Translations under genes and position numbers: made by a program | The notes under the pieces: model-generated | The model's input: only the letters and a program-made list of their open reading frames with translations | The model's database searches: none | What the model was told of the DNA's origin: nothing | In this document: positions 14,364 through 22,630 of the stretch, in pieces | Numbering within the stretch: position 1 is the first letter of the stretch | How the letters are laid out: each line of letters begins with the position of its first letter | Assembly (NCBI GenBank): GCA_905235775.1 | Contig: CAJOMY010000022.1 | Span: forward strand, 1 to 22,898 | From: an uncultured Bacteroidales bacterium | GTDB lineage: Bacteria > Bacteroidota > Bacteroidia > Bacteroidales > UBA932 | Reading direction: 5' to 3' | DNA length: 22,898 nt

Positions 14364-15142
14364 AATACGAATCCGTCTATCCCATCACGGCGGCTCAGAT
14401 GAGCGCGGATTATCGCTTGACCGTGGACGGCCTGCTGGCCTTCCACGAGAACACGGTTGCCCGCTATTTGACCACCCTGCACCTGGCGGCCTTCGACCTG
14501 CAGAAAATAGACAAGACCTGGATCATCTCGGAAATCAATCTCCTGCTGCCCGGGCCTGCCCCCATCTGGACAGAAGATATCCGGCTCACCGTGTGGGTCA
14601 GCGAACTGACGCCACTGCGCGTCTGGTTCGAGTTTACCGCCCACGAGATGCATACGGGACGCCAGGTGGCCAGCGGCAACAGTTGCTGGTCGCTGATCTC
14701 GATGAGTTCGCGTACGCTGAGCTCCTGTGAAGGACTGATCCCCCCGACGGAGCGGGAAGACGATCTGGCGGCCGGGCCGCACCGGCGCCGCGGTGTCCTG
14801 AAGCCCTCCGGGATGGCAGTCTGTTCGCTTCTGCACAGAATCAACCGGATCGATCTTGATTTCAACGGCCATACCAACAACCGGCGCTACATCTCGATGG
14901 CCCTGATTTGTTTTGATGAAGATTTCCTGGCGACACATCGGCCGGACGCGCTGAACATCCGTTTCCTGCACGAGTCCCGCCTGGGGGATACGATCTGCAA
15001 CGTAACCCTTCCGACGGAGGATCCCGCAATGTTTATCGGGCAGATTACCAATGGCGGCGGGCAGGAACTCTGCCGCGTGACCAGTCATTGGACGCCCAAG
15101 GAGCTGCTGGCGGATATCGCCGAGAAGAACTACCTCCGGTAA
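14360..15142 (+). CDS. Acyl-ACP thioesterase (FatA/FatB family)
   Basis: The enzyme releases fatty acids from acyl carrier protein by hydrolysis. The 260-residue protein has two hotdog domains. The first contains HENTVARYLTTLHLAAFDL and TWIISEINLLL. The second carries the family signature DFNGHTNNRRYI, with D167, N169, H171, N173 and N174, the expected active-site set. The frame extends upstream to 14276, but ATG 14360 gives the normal N-terminus for the family (VYPITAAQMSADYRLT) and overlaps the preceding stop. It is convergent with the ctpA operon, which contains an acyl-activating ligase that could use free fatty acids. A weak hairpin, but no clear terminator, lies in 15143-15227. Confidence 0.88.
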   Translation: MKYESVYPITAAQMSADYRLTVDGLLAFHENTVARYLTTLHLAAFDLQKIDKTWIISEINLLLPGPAPIWTEDIRLTVWVSELTPLRVWFEFTAHEMHTGRQVASGNSCWSLISMSSRTLSSCEGLIPPTEREDDLAAGPHRRRGVLKPSGMAVCSLLHRINRIDLDFNGHTNNRRYISMALICFDEDFLATHRPDALNIRFLHESRLGDTICNVTLPTEDPAMFIGQITNGGGQELCRVTSHWTPKELLADIAEKNYLR

Positions 15143-15227
15143 GAACCGCTCCCTTTATTTTCGGAGCTGGTCATCGAGGTATCGGAGGATCGTCTGCTGT
15201 TCGGCGAGGCAGCAGTGGTGGAGCCTG

Positions 15228-16751
15228 TCAGGGCTCCATCGCGGCCTTGAAGGTCGGGTCGGTCTGGAGGAAGAGGTGGTAGTAGGCTTTGTCGCCGAGC
15301 TTGGAGTAACGGCCCACGAGGGCCTGGACCTGCGTCATCAGATACTGCTTCTCCGTGGCCCACTCCTTCGGGTCGGGAACCAGCCCGTCCTTGCTCTTCG
15401 CGAATGCGAGGAATTCCCGTTCAAGCCCGGCTGCGTCCAGATAGCGGAGCAGCGCGTCGTAGTCGTCGATCCGGGTGAGCTCCTGCTTGTGGGCGTCGAA
15501 CCAGGCGGAGGCGAAACGCATAGCCGTAGCCTTGCGGTTGCAGGCCACGTAGAAGGCCCCGGCGCGCGTCGTGTCCACGGGCACGAAGACATCGGGCAGA
15601 ATGCCGCCCTTCTCGACGTGCATGCTGTCGGCGGTGACCATCTCGCCGGAGTCGTAGCGGCGCAGCACTTCATACTCGTAATCGTCTGAATACGGCTTCT
15701 GGATGCAGCGGCCGGAGGGCGTGTAGTAGCGCGCCACGGTGATGCGCATGCCGGATCCGTCGCTGAAGAAGAACGGTTCCTGCACGAGCCCCTTGCCGAA
15801 GGTGCGGCGGCCGTAGAGCCGTGCACGGCCGTTGTCCTGCAGGGCGCCGGCCAGGATCTCGCTGGCCGAGGCGGAGCCTTCATCCACGAGGACCTTCAGG
15901 CCGAGTGCCTGGAAAGGGCCCCGGCCGTCGGCGCGGAATTCTTCCCGGCGCCGGTGCTGCCCCTCCAGATAGACGATCATGGCCTTCCGGGGCAGGAAGA
16001 GGTTGGAGAGCTTGCAAGCCTGGTCGAGGTAGCCGCCGGAGTTGTCGCGCAGGTCCACGATGAGCTCCCTCATGCCGGCTTCCAGGAGTTCGGTGGTATG
16101 CTGGATGAACTCGGCCTCCGTGGTGCGGGAGAACTTCGACAGGCGGAGATAGCCGGTGGTGTCGCTGACCATGAAGGCGGCGTCCACGGACCAGGTCGGG
16201 ATCTTGCCGCGGGTAATCTCGAACGGAATCACCTCCGGGCCCCGTTTCACGGTCACGAGGACCTTGCTCCCGGCTACGCCCTTGATGCGGCGGACCATGC
16301 TGTCCTGCGGGAAGTGGACGCCGGCGATCGGGGTGTCGTCCACCTTGAGCAGCCGGTCGCCCGGCTGCAGGCCGATCTTCTCGGAAGGGCCGCCCGGGAT
16401 GACCTCAATCACCACGGCGGTGTCGTTGGGCACGTTGAACTGGATGCCGATGCCGTCGAAATTGCCGGTCAGGTCGGCTTCGCTGTCCTTGAGGATCTGC
16501 GGAGGCATATAGGCGGAATGCGGGTCGAGGGCCGACAGGGCGGCCGCGGCCACGGCCTCGCCGATCTTGGCGCGGTCCACGCTGTCCACATAATTCTCGT
16601 CGATGCTCTGCAGGATCAGGGAGACCTTGCGCCAGTCGTCCCCGCCCACGCGCATCGTCCGGCGGTTCATGCCGATGCGCTGGATGAGCACGGCGGTCAG
16701 CAGACCGATCACGACGCCCATCAGCGCCACCAGAATGGAAGATTTCTTCAT
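15228..16751 (-). CDS. ctpA: C-terminal processing peptidase, S41 family
   Basis: This 507-residue periplasmic serine protease has an N-terminal membrane segment or signal (about residues 6-24, SILVALMGVVIGLLTAVLI). A helical region with DPHSAYM follows, then a PDZ domain at about residues 90-175 (GIGIQF, VIPGGPSEKIGLQPGDRLL) and the S41 core. The catalytic dyad is S295 in GSASASEIL and K320 in RRTFGKGLVQ, with the usual 25-residue spacing. Such enzymes trim or degrade envelope proteins from their C-termini. It starts one base after the dCMP deaminase stop and is the last gene of the minus-strand unit. The protein ends abruptly at MEP; another frame continues with protein-like sequence to 15155. 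Confidence 0.94.
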   Translation of the reverse strand: MKKSSILVALMGVVIGLLTAVLIQRIGMNRRTMRVGGDDWRKVSLILQSIDENYVDSVDRAKIGEAVAAAALSALDPHSAYMPPQILKDSEADLTGNFDGIGIQFNVPNDTAVVIEVIPGGPSEKIGLQPGDRLLKVDDTPIAGVHFPQDSMVRRIKGVAGSKVLVTVKRGPEVIPFEITRGKIPTWSVDAAFMVSDTTGYLRLSKFSRTTEAEFIQHTTELLEAGMRELIVDLRDNSGGYLDQACKLSNLFLPRKAMIVYLEGQHRRREEFRADGRGPFQALGLKVLVDEGSASASEILAGALQDNGRARLYGRRTFGKGLVQEPFFFSDGSGMRITVARYYTPSGRCIQKPYSDDYEYEVLRRYDSGEMVTADSMHVEKGGILPDVFVPVDTTRAGAFYVACNRKATAMRFASAWFDAHKQELTRIDDYDALLRYLDAAGLEREFLAFAKSKDGLVPDPKEWATEKQYLMTQVQALVGRYSKLGDKAYYHLFLQTDPTFKAAMEP

Positions 16752-16752
16752 G

Positions 16753-17163
16753 TTATTCCGTATCGATTTTTTCGACCTCCACGCCTGCGCGGCGCAGCAG
16801 GTCTATTCCGTCCGTCAGGCGGTACTCGTCGCGATATACGACGCGCCGGATGCCGGACTGGATAATGAGTTTGGCGCATTCCACGCAGGGGGAGGCGGTC
16901 ACGTAGAGCGTGGCCCCGTCGGCGCTGTTGGCGGATTTGGCTATTTTGGAGATGGCGTTGGCCTCGGCGTGCAGCACATAGGGTTTGGTCACGCCGTTCT
17001 CGTCTTCGCAGATGTTCTCGAAACCGGAGGGGGTGCCGTTGTATCCGTCGGAGATGATCATCCGGTCCCGGACCAGCAGCGCGCCCACCTGGCGGCGCTT
17101 GCAATAGGAATTGCCGGCCCAGATGGCCGCCATCCGCATGTAATTTTCATCAAATTTGTTCAT
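16753..17163 (-). CDS. Deoxycytidylate (dCMP) deaminase
   Basis: The enzyme converts dCMP to dUMP, feeding thymidylate synthesis. At 136 residues it has the full zinc site of the cytidine/deoxycytidylate deaminase fold: H65 and catalytic E67 in HAEAN, and C93 and C96 in PCVEC. The substrate-loop NGTPSGFENI matches ComEB-type dCMP deaminases. Its ATG overlaps the stop of the upstream ligase gene by four bases (ATGA on the minus strand), and ctpA follows after one base. The dCMP deaminase next to ctpA is a recurrent Bacteroidetes pair. Confidence 0.93.
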   Translation of the reverse strand: MNKFDENYMRMAAIWAGNSYCKRRQVGALLVRDRMIISDGYNGTPSGFENICEDENGVTKPYVLHAEANAISKIAKSANSADGATLYVTASPCVECAKLIIQSGIRRVVYRDEYRLTDGIDLLRRAGVEVEKIDTE

Positions 17164-18824
17164 CGGCCGGTTTGTCTTTGGTAGAGGTAACGCTTGATGC
17201 TGCGCTTCGGGGTGCGCTCGAAGTCTTCGGGCAGGAACTCAATGTGGTTGATCTGCGCGTAGGAGGGCAGGAGCTTGTTGATTTCCGGCAGGCTGTCGTT
17301 GATGCGCTTCTCCAACTCCTCGCCGCTCATGCCGTCCAACTCGCCCTGATGATAGTCGGGATAGACGAGGGCCGTCAGCCCGACCTTGTCCTCGACCACG
17401 AGCGAATCGACCACGTAGGTGACGTTGTTGATAACGGCTTCCAACTCCTCCGGATAGATGTTCTGGCCGCTGGCGCCGAGAATCATGCACTTGGAGCGGC
17501 CGCGCAGGTACAGGTACCCGTCGTAGTCGATCACCCCGATATCCCCGGTCTTGAACCAGTTGTCGTTGGTGAAGGAGGCTTTGGTGGCGTCGCGGTTCTT
17601 GAAGTAGCCCAGGAATACGTTGTCGCCCTTGATCTGGATCTCGCCGGGTTCCTTGTATGGATTCTTGGAGTCGATGCGGATCTCGCAGCCCGGCACGGGC
17701 ACGCCGCAGGAGCCCTTGCGGGACTTCCACCACTTGGCGTAGGTGATGATCGGGCCGCACTCCGTCATGCCGTAGCCGACCGTGATGGGGAAATGGATCT
17801 GCCGCATGAACTTCTCCACCTCCGGGTTGAAGGCGGCGCCGCCGAGAATGACCTCCTCGAAGCGGCCGCCGAAGGATTCGATGAGGTTGTCGCGGATCTT
17901 CTTGCGGATCATCTGGTCCACGATGGGGATGCGCATCAGGGACTTGTGGCGGTCCACCACGGGCTTGATCTGCGATTTGTACACCTTCTCGAAGATCAGC
18001 GGCACGGCAATGATCACGTCGGGATGGATGTCGGAGAAGGCTTTCATGATCACCTTCGGACTCGGGGTGCGCGTCAGGAAGTAGACGTGCGCGCCGATGG
18101 CCATTTCGAAGAGGAACTCGAACATCATGCCGTACATGTGGGCGGACGGGAGCATGGCCACCATCTGCGACTCGCAGCTCATCTGCGGCTCCGCGACGGT
18201 GGAGGCGAAGGAGATGTTGCACCACAGCGAGCGGTAGGGGAGCATGACGCCCTTGGAAAAGCCGGAGGTGCCGGAGGTATAGTTGATCAGGGCGAGCTCC
18301 TCGGCCTGGTCCTCGTAGTAGTTGAGATGCTCGGGCTTGAGCCCTTCGGGGTACATCTGGTTGAAAGTGCGTGTGAGGTTCTTGCGTACGGCCACGAGGT
18401 CCAGATTCTTGGCATAGATGTAGTTGAGGGTGTTCATCTGGACGATGACTTCCAGCCCGGGCATCTCCGCTTCGGAGAGGCCCTGCCAGATCACTTCGTC
18501 CACGAAGAGGACCTTCGCTTCGGAGTGGTTGACCAGGTAATGTATGTTCTCGGGCTTGAACTCATGCAGGAGGGGTACGGGCACGGCGCCGTAAGTCATG
18601 GCGGCCAGGAAGCACACGCCCCAGTGGGCCTGGTTGCGAGAGCACAGGGCGACCTTGTCCCCCTTCTGCAGTCCGCACTTCTCGAACGCAATGTGCAGGA
18701 GTTCGATGCGTTCCGCGACATCGGAATACTTGAGCGTGACGCCCTGGTAGTTGGAGAGGGCCTCGCGCTCCCAGTTTTCCCGGATGCTCTTCTCAATTGT
18801 CTTGTTTACAGAGTGGAATTCCAT
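17160..18824 (-). CDS. AMP-binding ligase, long-chain acyl-CoA synthetase type
   Basis: This 554-residue enzyme of the ANL superfamily activates a carboxylic acid, probably a fatty acid, through an acyl-adenylate. Motifs run in order: the phosphate loop YTSGTSGFSKG at residues 182-192, YGMTECGPIITY, the TGD of TGDIGVIDYDGYLYLRGR, and the C-terminal GQNIYPEELEAVIN segment with the hinge before it. The expected late lysine is within the segment ending TPKRSIKRYL. A longer frame to 18992 would add 56 residues that are arginine-rich and lie inside the upstream gene, so ATG 18824 is chosen. It overlaps the upstream lipoprotein stop by 19 bases and comEB-type deaminase by four. Substrate chain length is not readable from the sequence. 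Confidence 0.9.
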   Translation of the reverse strand: MEFHSVNKTIEKSIRENWEREALSNYQGVTLKYSDVAERIELLHIAFEKCGLQKGDKVALCSRNQAHWGVCFLAAMTYGAVPVPLLHEFKPENIHYLVNHSEAKVLFVDEVIWQGLSEAEMPGLEVIVQMNTLNYIYAKNLDLVAVRKNLTRTFNQMYPEGLKPEHLNYYEDQAEELALINYTSGTSGFSKGVMLPYRSLWCNISFASTVAEPQMSCESQMVAMLPSAHMYGMMFEFLFEMAIGAHVYFLTRTPSPKVIMKAFSDIHPDVIIAVPLIFEKVYKSQIKPVVDRHKSLMRIPIVDQMIRKKIRDNLIESFGGRFEEVILGGAAFNPEVEKFMRQIHFPITVGYGMTECGPIITYAKWWKSRKGSCGVPVPGCEIRIDSKNPYKEPGEIQIKGDNVFLGYFKNRDATKASFTNDNWFKTGDIGVIDYDGYLYLRGRSKCMILGASGQNIYPEELEAVINNVTYVVDSLVVEDKVGLTALVYPDYHQGELDGMSGEELEKRINDSLPEINKLLPSYAQINHIEFLPEDFERTPKRSIKRYLYQRQTGR

Positions 18825-20095
18825 ATCAATTTGATGCCTTTTTTGCCCCAGGCAAGGGTGTTTCCGGGTTGTTGAATCACGAATCGGCAGGACTTGCCGG
18901 GCCAGGCGGAGGGGCTGTCCTCCGGACGGGCGGCGTCGACGAAGGCCGCGACGGCCTCCGGGCTGCCAAAAATCCGCCAGCCGCGCGAGCATGCCGTAAA
19001 GCTGTCATCGGCAAGCGCGAACGCATTGCCGTAGAGGGCGGGCAGGAAGCCGCGCCAGGGATTCTCCTGCGGTTCGCGCTCCGGCGCCGGCTTGTCCGGA
19101 CGCACGAGCGTCACCGCACCGCCGTCGAAATGGACGAGCGCCACCTCGCGGACGTTCAGTTCCTGCTCCCATTTGAGCGGGTCCTTGCCGCTCTCCTTGC
19201 GGAGCGTCTCCAGCCTTTTCCGGTAAACGGTCAGCCTGACGGAAGCGTCCTGCCAGCGCTCCACGGCCTGCCTCGTCTGCGGCAGGCTGACCGGCAGGGC
19301 CAGCGCCAGGCGCACGTCTTCCGGGAGGACGGCCCCCAGGCGGCTGTCGCCGAACGGCATCGCGGACAGGATGTTGGCGTAGAAGACATCATCCTCCGCG
19401 CAGACGGGCACGACGTCATACCCGTCGCCCGTGGGGGTGAGCACGGTCCATTCGTCCACGTTGCCCAGGAAGCGGGTCAGCTCCCGGCGGGGGAAGAAGT
19501 CCTGCAGCCAGCCCTTCGGGGCCAGGCGCTCGACCGCGCTGCCGCCGCGAAGGATAATGAAATTCTCCGGGCCGGCCGCCGCAAGGGCCTGCCGGAATCC
19601 CGGCGCGTCCAGGATGGAGGTGTATTCGCCGAGGTGCCTCCGGACGGCTGTCAACTGCGCGTTGGAAGGGGTGATGAGGACGAAACCGCGGCGCCGGGCC
19701 TCCGCATCGGGGCGGACGTACTCCGCCTGCAGCCGCAGGGAAGCGGCCTGCTCCAGAAGCCGGGTCACGGCCGAGGAGGAATCGGCCTCGGCGCGGCCCG
19801 CATCCAGGGCGAGCACGGGCACGAGCGAGCCGTTGTAGCAGAGCGACAGCACCATCCTGGCGTCCTTGAAGGGCGTCAGGTGCAGCCGGTGCAGAACGTT
19901 GGTCGAATCGAGCAGTTTCATGCCCTCGGAGAGGCGGTCGCAGCAGACCACGGCCAGGGCGTCCGACGGGACGGCAGCGATCAGATCCGGGATGCGGCGC
20001 TCCTCGCGGACGGCATCCGCTTTGCGGACCGGCCGGCCGCAGGCGAAAAGCAGCGGGAGGACCGCCAGCAGGGACAGGAAGCCTTTTTTGTGCAT
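18806..20095 (-). CDS. Large lipoprotein of unknown function (DUF3352-like)
   Basis: The 429-residue product starts MHKKGFLSLLAVLPLLFACG, a textbook lipoprotein signal with lipobox FAC and cysteine 19, so it should be anchored in the envelope. The mature part is mixed alpha and beta with repeated short strands (IPDLIAAVPSDALAVVCCDR, EWTVLTPTGDGYDVVPV). It resembles DUF3352-type proteins only in general layout, and I do not assign a function. The frame opens at 20104, but that codon overlaps the promoter box, while ATG 20095 lies exactly six bases after it. It heads the minus-strand unit with the ligase, dCMP deaminase and CtpA, and diverges from typA. Confidence 0.75.
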   Translation of the reverse strand: MHKKGFLSLLAVLPLLFACGRPVRKADAVREERRIPDLIAAVPSDALAVVCCDRLSEGMKLLDSTNVLHRLHLTPFKDARMVLSLCYNGSLVPVLALDAGRAEADSSSAVTRLLEQAASLRLQAEYVRPDAEARRRGFVLITPSNAQLTAVRRHLGEYTSILDAPGFRQALAAAGPENFIILRGGSAVERLAPKGWLQDFFPRRELTRFLGNVDEWTVLTPTGDGYDVVPVCAEDDVFYANILSAMPFGDSRLGAVLPEDVRLALALPVSLPQTRQAVERWQDASVRLTVYRKRLETLRKESGKDPLKWEQELNVREVALVHFDGGAVTLVRPDKPAPEREPQENPWRGFLPALYGNAFALADDSFTACSRGWRIFGSPEAVAAFVDAARPEDSPSAWPGKSCRFVIQQPGNTLAWGKKGIKLIWNSTL

Positions 20096-20101
20096 AACTT
20101 G

Positions 20102-20109
20102 CAAATATA
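20102..20109 (-). promoter_or_regulatory. -7 box for the minus-strand four-gene unit
   Basis: Read on the minus strand, the sequence is TATATTTG, a perfect TAnnTTTG. Six bases separate it from ATG at 20095, as for ftsY and the DUF4199 gene. No -33 TTG is evident at 19-21 bases. The divergent typA box starts 37 bases away, so the two promoters may compete. Confidence 0.7.
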
Positions 20110-20145
20110 CTAATAATTTGGATTATGATTTTCCGCGGAAATCCC

Positions 20146-20153
20146 TAACTTTG
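20146..20153 (+). promoter_or_regulatory. -7 box of typA
   Basis: TAACTTTG matches the consensus. The nearest upstream TTG, at 20118-20120, is 25 bases away, longer than usual. The leader before ATG 20194 is about 35 bases. Confidence 0.65.
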
Positions 20154-20193
20154 CACGTTTTTACAGTACAAGGACGAAGCAGATTGACAGAAT

Positions 20194-21999
20194 ATGCAAG
20201 AAATCAGAAATATAGCCATCATCGCCCACGTGGACCACGGCAAGACGACGCTCGTGGACCGGATGATCTACCAGGCCAACCTGGTGCGCCAGCCGGAGAA
20301 CCTGGGCCAGCTGATCCTGGACAACAACGATCTGGAGCGCGAGCGCGGCATCACCATCCTCGCCAAGAACGTCTCCGTGATCTACAAAGGAGTCAAGATC
20401 AACATCATCGATACCCCGGGCCACAGCGATTTCGGCGGCGAAGTGGAGCGCGTGCTCAACATGGCCGACGGCGTGCTGCTGCTCGTGGACGCCTTCGAGG
20501 GCTGCATGCCCCAGACGCGTTTCGTGCTGCAGAAGGCCATCCAGATGGGCAAGAAACCCATCGTCGTGATCAACAAGGTGGACAAGCCCAACTGCCGCCC
20601 GGACGAGGTGCAGGAGGAAGTTTTCGACCTGATGTTCAATCTCAACGCCACCGAGGACCAGCTCGACTTCGTGACCGTTTACGGCTCCGCCAAGCAGGGC
20701 TGGATGTCGCTCGACTGGAAAAAGCCGACCTCCGACATCACTCCGCTGCTGGACACGATTCTCGAGGTTGTCCCGGCTCCCCCTGTGCTCGAAGGCACGC
20801 CGCAGCTGCTCATTTCCTCCCTGGAGTACTCGCCCTACGTGGGGCGCATCGCCGTCGGGCGCATCACCCGCGGTTCCCTCAAGGCCGGCCAGAACATCAG
20901 CCTGTGCAAGCGCTACGACATCGTGCAGAAGCAGAAGATCAAGCAGCTGATGGTCTTCGAGGGCCTGGGCAAGGCCAATGTCGAGGAGGTCCGGTGCGGC
21001 GACATCTGCGCCGTCGTGGGCATCGAAGGCTTCGAGATCGGCGACACCATCGCGGACTACGAGAACCCGGAGGCCCTGGAGCCGATCGCCATCGACGAGC
21101 CGACGATGAGCATGCTCTTCACGATCAACAATTCCCCCTTCTTTGGCAAGGACGGCAAGTTCGTGACCTCGCGCCACCTCAAGGAGCGCCTGGACAAGGA
21201 GCTGGAGAAGAACCTTGCCCTGCGCGTGAAGCCCGGCCTGACGGCCGATTCGTTCGTGGTCTATGGCCGCGGCGTGCTGCACCTCTCGGTGCTCATCGAG
21301 ACGATGCGCCGCGAGGGCTTCGAGCTGCAGGTCGGCCAGCCCAAGGTGCTGGACAAGACCATCGGCGGACAGCGCTGCGAGCCGATCGAGGACCTCTCCA
21401 TCGAGGTGCCCGAGGAGTTCGTGGGCGCAGCCATCGAGATTTCCACGCGCCGCAAGGGCGCGCTGGTGCGCATGGAGCCGCGCGGCGACCGTACCCTGCT
21501 GGAGTTCGAGATCCCGACGCGCGGCCTGATTGGCTTGCGCAGCAACCTGCTGACCGCCAGCCAGGGGGAGGCCATCGTGGCGCATCGCTTCAAGGAATAC
21601 CAGCCTTACAAGGGCGAGATCGAGCACCGAAACAACGGCTCCCTGGTCTCCATCGAGACCGGCCAGGCCATCGCCTACTCGATGAACAAGCTGCTGGACC
21701 GCGGCCGCTTCTTCGTGGAGCCGGGCGAGGAGATCTACGCCGGCCAGGTGGTCGGTGAGCACACGCGCGAGCGCGACCTCAATATCAATATCTGCAAGAC
21801 CAAGAAGCTCACGAACGTCCGTGCCGCCGGTTCCGACGAGAAGATCGTCCTGCCGCCCGCCATCAAGTTCTCCCTCGAAGAGGCCCTGGAGTATATCCAG
21901 GACGACGAACTCGTGGAAGTTACGCCGCACTTCATGCGCATCCGCAAGATTCTGCTGGACCCGCTGGCGCGCAAACGCAACAGCGATAGCGAGGACTGA
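20194..21999 (+). CDS. typA: Ribosome-associated GTPase TypA/BipA
   Basis: TypA is an EF-G-like translational GTPase that acts on the ribosome in assembly and stress, especially at low temperature. The 601-residue protein has the G domain with AHVDHGKTT at residues 11-19 (K17), the switch region ERERGITI, DTPGH and NKVD. A beta-barrel domain (about 205-300), the alpha-beta domains III and V, and the TypA-specific C-terminal domain (GEEIYAGQVVGEHTRERDL, then NVRAAGSDEK) follow. Length is normal. ATG 20194 is directly before the first strand of the G domain. It is divergent from the lipoprotein operon and followed by the DUF177 gene 30-odd bases later. Confidence 0.97.
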   Translation: MQEIRNIAIIAHVDHGKTTLVDRMIYQANLVRQPENLGQLILDNNDLERERGITILAKNVSVIYKGVKINIIDTPGHSDFGGEVERVLNMADGVLLLVDAFEGCMPQTRFVLQKAIQMGKKPIVVINKVDKPNCRPDEVQEEVFDLMFNLNATEDQLDFVTVYGSAKQGWMSLDWKKPTSDITPLLDTILEVVPAPPVLEGTPQLLISSLEYSPYVGRIAVGRITRGSLKAGQNISLCKRYDIVQKQKIKQLMVFEGLGKANVEEVRCGDICAVVGIEGFEIGDTIADYENPEALEPIAIDEPTMSMLFTINNSPFFGKDGKFVTSRHLKERLDKELEKNLALRVKPGLTADSFVVYGRGVLHLSVLIETMRREGFELQVGQPKVLDKTIGGQRCEPIEDLSIEVPEEFVGAAIEISTRRKGALVRMEPRGDRTLLEFEIPTRGLIGLRSNLLTASQGEAIVAHRFKEYQPYKGEIEHRNNGSLVSIETGQAIAYSMNKLLDRGRFFVEPGEEIYAGQVVGEHTRERDLNINICKTKKLTNVRAAGSDEKIVLPPAIKFSLEEALEYIQDDELVEVTPHFMRIRKILLDPLARKRNSDSED

Positions 22000-22007
22000 T
22001 TTTTTAC

Positions 22008-22037
22008 TTGTTAATCGCAAAAAAATTGCTAACTTTG
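22008..22037 (+). promoter_or_regulatory. Promoter of the DUF177-rpmF pair
   Basis: TTG at 22008-22010, a 19-base spacer and TAACTTTG at 22030-22037 form an exact -33/-7 pair, nine bases after typA ends. Confidence 0.8.
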
Positions 22038-22421
22038 CAACCCTTTGTAGTTCAACTGACAAGTCTGGCCCCCGGAACGAACCATTTTGCGTGGCACGCG
22101 GGAGCCGAGTTCTTTGAAACTTTCGGGAATGTCGAGATCCTCGACGCCGATCTGGAAGTGACGGCCCGAGTCGTCAGCCACGGGCTGACCGCCGAGGTCT
22201 CCTGCGATATCGCGGGGACCGTGACCGTTGCCTGCGACAGATGTCTCGAGGACCTGGTCCTTCCGGTGGAAACCTCTTTTGAAGAGAGCTATACACCGGA
22301 GTCGGACGAACTGGATCTGGGGCAGGATGTCTATGACTATGCATGCATCTCGCTGCCGCTCCAGCGGATGCACCCCGACGGAGAATGCAATCAGGAGACG
22401 ACAAAGTATTTGAGCATATAA
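22035..22421 (+). CDS. DUF177/YceD-family protein
   Basis: This small protein family (about 128 residues here) is almost always encoded just before rpmF and is linked to 23S rRNA accumulation or large-subunit biogenesis. Visible hallmarks are AGAEFFETFGNVEILDADLEV near the start (shown in part) and the cysteine box VACDRCLEDLVLPV, then MHPDGECNQE at the end. The start is uncertain. No ATG or GTG is in frame before the conserved region. The in-frame TTG codons at 22026 and 22035 overlap the promoter box, and CTG at 22056 is the next option. I give TTG 22035 as a conventional choice. rpmF begins 19 bases after the stop. Confidence 0.82.
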   Translation: MQPFVVQLTSLAPGTNHFAWHAGAEFFETFGNVEILDADLEVTARVVSHGLTAEVSCDIAGTVTVACDRCLEDLVLPVETSFEESYTPESDELDLGQDVYDYACISLPLQRMHPDGECNQETTKYLSI

Positions 22422-22440
22422 ATATTTAAAGAATAAAGCA

Positions 22441-22623
22441 ATGGCACATCCGAAACACAAACTTTCCAAGCAGCGCCGGGACAAGCGCCGCACGCACGAC
22501 TTTGCGCCGGTCCCGACCCTCGCCACCTGCCCGAACTGCGGTGCGACCGTGATCTATCACCGTGTCTGCCCCGAGTGTGGCTACTACAGAGGCCGTCAGA
22601 TCGTTGTCAAGAACGCTGAGTAA
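22441..22623 (+). CDS. rpmF: 50S ribosomal protein bL32
   Basis: A 60-residue basic protein opening MAHPKHKLSKQRRDKRRTH, with a zinc ribbon of CPNC and CPEC pairs at about residues 30-33 and 43-46. It is therefore the zinc-binding form, in contrast to the zinc-free bL33 earlier in the window. It follows the DUF177 gene, the usual pair, and ends just before a terminator. Confidence 0.97.
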   Translation: MAHPKHKLSKQRRDKRRTHDFAPVPTLATCPNCGATVIYHRVCPECGYYRGRQIVVKNAE

Positions 22624-22630
22624 TCTGTGA

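Noticed and set aside
17172..18875. A 567-codon plus-strand open frame opposite the acyl-CoA ligase
   Set aside because: Antisense shadow; the ligase on the minus strand has all ANL motifs.
20161..22062. A 633-codon minus-strand open frame opposite typA
   Set aside because: Same effect: it is antisense to a complete, well-conserved typA and shows no family motif.
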